Shown: positions 61,307 through 64,000 of the stretch, in pieces | Layout: the number at the start of each line of letters is the position of its first letter | Numbering within the stretch: position 1 is the stretch's first letter | Assembly (NCBI RefSeq): GCF_902832845.1 | Contig: NZ_CADFDB010000008.1 | Span: 62,001 to 126,000 of the forward strand | DNA length: 64,000 nucleotides | Direction: 5' to 3' | Origin: Burkholderia metallica | GTDB taxonomy: Bacteria; Pseudomonadota; Gammaproteobacteria; Burkholderiales; Burkholderiaceae | The notes under the pieces: generated by a model | What the model was told of the DNA's origin: nothing | The model's input: the letters and a program-made list of their open reading frames with translations, nothing else | Database searches by the model: none | Position numbers and translations under genes: made by a program

Positions 61307-61903
61307 ATGTCCGACCCGACTTCCGAATCGCTCACGCAAACGTACGACCGCGCGTGGTCGTGCCTCGAATCCGGCGTGAGCGCCCAGCGCTCGCCGTTCA
61401 CGATGCTGCAGGCCGCAACGCTCGGCGTCGACGGTGCGCCGAAGGTTCGCACGATCGTATTGCGTCACGCGAGCCGTGCCGAGCGCATGCTGTCGTTTCA
61501 TACCGATGCACGGTCGGAGAAAGTCGCCGAGCTGCGTCGCGATCCGCGCATCGCGCTCGTCGCGAGCGATCTCGATGCGCTCGTGCAGATTCGCGTGGAA
61601 GGCGTTGCATCGATCTGCGACGACGACGCGCAACGGCGCGCGGTCTGGCAATCGAGCCGTCCGCATACGCTGCTGCTGTATCGTGCGCCGTTGCCGCCCG
61701 GTACGCGGGTCGACTCGCCCGAGGCCGCGCATCTCCCGACGAGTCAGGATTCGACGCCGGCCGCCGACGGCTATGACAACTTCTGCGTGATTCACGTGAG
61801 CGTGACGCGCATCGACTGGCTCGAACTCGCGCGCGCCGGCCATCGCCGCGCGGTGTTCGACTTGCATGCGGGCGGCTGCGAAAGCCGCTGGATCGCGCCC
61901 TGA
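61307..61903 (+). CDS. Pyridoxamine-phosphate-oxidase-fold flavoprotein
   Basis: The 198-residue protein has FTMLQAATLGVDGAPKVRTIVLRHASRAERMLSFHTDARSEKVAELRRDPRIALVASDLDALVQIRVEGVASI, the split-barrel PNPOx pattern with substrate and FMN loops. It ends in GGCESRWIAP. It resembles the short PNPOx-related group rather than PdxH, which is longer and has a distinct C-terminus. No strong ribosome site precedes the ATG at 61307. It probably binds FMN; a role in vitamin B6 metabolism is possible but not shown. Confidence 0.8.
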   Translation: MSDPTSESLTQTYDRAWSCLESGVSAQRSPFTMLQAATLGVDGAPKVRTIVLRHASRAERMLSFHTDARSEKVAELRRDPRIALVASDLDALVQIRVEGVASICDDDAQRRAVWQSSRPHTLLLYRAPLPPGTRVDSPEAAHLPTSQDSTPAADGYDNFCVIHVSVTRIDWLELARAGHRRAVFDLHAGGCESRWIAP

Positions 61904-61919
61904 CGCCGCCGACGTCCGC

Positions 61920-62813
61920 TCAAGCCCGCCTGTCCGACGCCGCCTGCATGGCCATCCACTCGCGCATCACGACGATCGCATCGTCGTCGCGCCGCTCGGC
62001 CGGATACACGAGATAGAACCCCACCGACAGCGGAAACGCGAAATCGAACGGCTTGCACAGCCGGCCGGCCGCGATGTCGCGCTCGACGAGCGGATCGGTG
62101 GCGAGCGCGATGCCCTGGCCGGCGACGGCCGCATCGATCGCGAGCGACGTCTGGTTGAAGCGCAGCCCCTTGTGCGGATCGACGTCGACGGGCTCCGGCA
62201 TTGCGGCGAGGAACTCGGGCCACAGATCGTGCGCGTCGTGCAGCAGCACGTGGCCCGCGAGCGCGTGCGGCGACGCGGGCTCGGCCAGCAGCGCGGGGCT
62301 GCAGACCGCGCATACGTCGAGCGGGAACAGCGCATGCGCGACGAGGTGCTTGCCGAACGGCGGCTTGCCGTAGCGGATCGCGAGATCGACGCCGTCGTGG
62401 CGGAACGTCGCGATCTGCGGGTCGGCGATCACGCGCACGTCGTAGTCGGGATGCGCATCGGTGAACTGCGCGAGCCGCGGGATCAGCCACTTCGACGCGA
62501 ACGACGGCGTCGTGCTGATCGTCAGCGCGGCGCGCCGCTTCACGAGCTTGTCGGTTGCGTCGGCGATCGCGTGCAGCGCACGCTGCACGTCGGAGAAATA
62601 CGCGGCGCCGTCGTGGGTCAGCGCGAGGCCGCGCGGCAGGCGCTCGAACAGCTTCAGGCCGAGCACGTCCTCGAGGTGGCGCACCTGCTGCGCGACGGCG
62701 CCCTGCGTGACGCCGATCTCGTCGGCCGCGGCGCGGAAATTGAGGTGCCGCGCGGACACTTCGAACGCGCGAAGGGCATTCAGCGGCGGCAGGCGGGACG
62801 GGCGGGGCGGCAT
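61920..62813 (-). CDS. LysR-family transcriptional regulator (GcvA-like)
   Basis: The 297-residue protein begins PSRLPPLNALRAFEVSARHLNFRAAADEIGVTQGAVAQQVRHLEDVLGLKLFER, the GcvA-type HTH. The binding domain has TISTTPSFASKWLIPRLAQFTDAHPDYDVRVIADPQIATFRHDGVDLAIRYG. It is divergent from the SDR gene (134 bp between start codons), so it probably controls that gene. Confidence 0.9.
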   Translation of the reverse strand: MPPRPSRLPPLNALRAFEVSARHLNFRAAADEIGVTQGAVAQQVRHLEDVLGLKLFERLPRGLALTHDGAAYFSDVQRALHAIADATDKLVKRRAALTISTTPSFASKWLIPRLAQFTDAHPDYDVRVIADPQIATFRHDGVDLAIRYGKPPFGKHLVAHALFPLDVCAVCSPALLAEPASPHALAGHVLLHDAHDLWPEFLAAMPEPVDVDPHKGLRFNQTSLAIDAAVAGQGIALATDPLVERDIAAGRLCKPFDFAFPLSVGFYLVYPAERRDDDAIVVMREWMAMQAASDRRA

Positions 62814-62947
62814 CTTGAGGCTGTAGAAAAACTATCGTCTGGCGGCAGAAATACTGGTTCGACAGGGTTGAGGGATGCGCCTACATTACCACCATGGCGC
62901 GCCGAATGGCGGCTGCGCGGCGGCAGGATTCGAACGAGGAGCACATC

Positions 62948-63652
62948 GTGACTGTAGAAAAAGTAGCGTTGATCACGGCGGCGGGCAAGGGCATGGGCGC
63001 GGCGATCGCGCGCGAACTGGCGGCGACCGGCTACCGCGTCGCGCTGATGTCGCCGTCGGGCAGCGCGGTGGCGCTCGGCGACGAACTGGGCGGTTTCGGC
63101 ATCAAGGGTTCGGTGACGGAAGAAGCCGATATCGAGCGTCTGGTGCGGGAAACGGTCGCGCGCTACGGGCGCATCGATGCGGTGGTCAACAACACCGGGC
63201 ATCCGCCGAAGGGCGAGCTGCTGGCGATCACCGACGAGAACTGGCATGCGGGGCTCGACCTGATCCTGCTGAACGTGGTGCGCGTGATGCGCCGCGTGAC
63301 GCCGATCTTCCAGAAGCAGGGCGGCGGCGCGGTGGTCAACATCTCGAGCTTCGCGGCGGACGCGCCCGAGCGGCCGATGCCCGTTTCGTCGGCGCTGCGC
63401 GCGGCGCTGAGCGCGTGGACGCGTCTTTACGCGGAACGCTACGCGGCCGAGAACATCCGGATGAACGCGGTGCTGCCGGGCTTCATCGACAGCTGGCCGG
63501 AAACGCCGGAGATCGTCGCGCGCATTCCGGCCGGCCGCTTCGGCAAGACGGGCGAGATCGCGAAGACGGTCGCGTTTCTGCTGTCCGACGGCGCGGGCTA
63601 CATCACCGGGCAGAACATTCGCGTCGACGGCGCGATCGTCAACGGGCTCTGA
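62948..63652 (+). CDS. SDR-family protein with altered catalytic residues
   Basis: The start is GTG at 62948, preceded by GAGGAG; the product is 234 residues. The Rossmann part ALITAAGKGMGAAIARELAATGYRVALMSPSG and the NNTGHPPKG strand match SDR proteins. Ser134 (NISSFAAD) fits the catalytic serine, but the expected YxxxK motif is PVSSALRAAL, with Ser147 for Tyr and Arg151 for Lys. It may be a non-catalytic SDR or one using another residue. The terminal part has DGAGYITGQNIRVDGAIVNG. A LysR regulator is divergent. An alternative ATG at 62894 lacks a ribosome site. Confidence 0.85.
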   Translation: MTVEKVALITAAGKGMGAAIARELAATGYRVALMSPSGSAVALGDELGGFGIKGSVTEEADIERLVRETVARYGRIDAVVNNTGHPPKGELLAITDENWHAGLDLILLNVVRVMRRVTPIFQKQGGGAVVNISSFAADAPERPMPVSSALRAALSAWTRLYAERYAAENIRMNAVLPGFIDSWPETPEIVARIPAGRFGKTGEIAKTVAFLLSDGAGYITGQNIRVDGAIVNGL

Positions 63653-63855
63653 GCGTCATACCGGCGCGCGAGCGGCGGCGGGGGCCGCCCGCGCGCGGTG
63701 CAGCAGCTACAAGCGCGTACAAATCAGACAAATCCGGGATACATCAGACCTTTCAAATGGGCGACGCCGCGTGACGAGGGCGCGCCGGATCGAAAGCCTG
63801 GGCGCGATCCCGCCCGCGGCATCTCACTTTCCACTTCACGAAAGGATGCCGAACG

Positions 63856-64000
63856 ATGTCTTCCACACCGTTTTCCCCGATGCGCCGCCACCTGCTGGCC
63901 ACTTCCGTGGCCGCCGGAGTCTCGGCGATGCTGCCCACCGCGCTGCATGCGGCGACCGGCGCGAGCGGCATACGCCCGTTCACCGCGCACATTCCCGACG
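63856..64000 (+). CDS. Tat-exported probable epoxide hydrolase, N-terminus (truncated by window edge)
   Basis: AAAGGA precedes the ATG at 63856. The product begins MSSTPFSPMRRHLLATSVAAG, a likely Tat signal (RRHLLATS), then AMLPTALHAATGASGIRPFTAHIPD. IRPFTAHIPD is the usual start of the epoxide-hydrolase N-terminal domain in this family. Only 48 codons are present; the alpha/beta-hydrolase core lies past the window. Confidence 0.6.
   Translation, partial: MSSTPFSPMRRHLLATSVAAGVSAMLPTALHAATGASGIRPFTAHIPD

Overview
The window is high-GC, gene-dense DNA that most resembles a Burkholderia cepacia complex chromosome. The Burkholderia signs are glmS beside an AsnC regulator, paired TonB receptors with PepSY and DUF2946 partners, an EstB-like esterase, CsbD and BON stress proteins, and many LysR regulators. 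No rRNA, tRNA or CRISPR array was seen. The species call is by gene style only.

Layout. Positions 1-3790 are an accessory segment with visibly lower GC, lying just past the 3' end of glmS, the classic attTn7 position. It carries a truncated OLD/RecF-like ATPase, an sce7725/sce7726-type pair and a decayed IS5-family transposase. Positions 3795-10097 hold glmS, its divergent AsnC regulator, panB, an AraC regulator and a coupled Ada-AlkA/ogt alkylation-repair pair. Positions 10300-13830 form a hexuronate module (ExuT-like transporter, LacI regulator, uronate dehydrogenase) with two matching LacI-type operators. Positions 13859-16984 hold a DUF1330 protein, a secreted protein and a divergent MerR/old-yellow-enzyme pair. 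Positions 17141-24201 are an iron-uptake cluster: two TonB receptors, a PepSY membrane protein and two DUF2946-type proteins. Positions 25280-31389 carry LysE and MHS transporters, a creatinase-like M24 hydrolase and a GapN-type dehydrogenase. Positions 32294-36917 carry a catecholate-type TonB receptor and a LysR/DUF1338 (2-oxoadipate dioxygenase) pair.

Positions 37165-40413 are a small stress cluster: a 27-residue membrane protein, CsbD, BON, a proline-rich peptide, a triple-PAS LuxR regulator and a second CsbD. Three copies of one inverted-repeat motif lie between these genes and suggest a small regulon. Positions 40832-50710 are metabolic: a Liv-type binding protein, an FAD oxidoreductase, an EstB-like esterase, a class V aminotransferase, and a LysR/maeB pair.

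Positions 50981-59607 are the most interesting locus. A GT2 glycosyltransferase with a C-terminal MshEN (c-di-GMP-binding) domain is translationally coupled to a TPR/beta-barrel outer-membrane protein, as in the E. coli NfrB/NfrA pair. Around it lie a secreted clan-A glycoside hydrolase-like protein, a small secreted protein, a DUF2334 deacetylase-like protein and a lipoprotein that may be a sugar hydrolase. Together they suggest a c-di-GMP-controlled exopolysaccharide synthesis, export and trimming system. The remainder (59798-64000) holds an aminotransferase, a PNPOx-family protein, a LysR regulator divergent from an SDR protein with a degenerate active site, and the start of a Tat-exported probable epoxide hydrolase.
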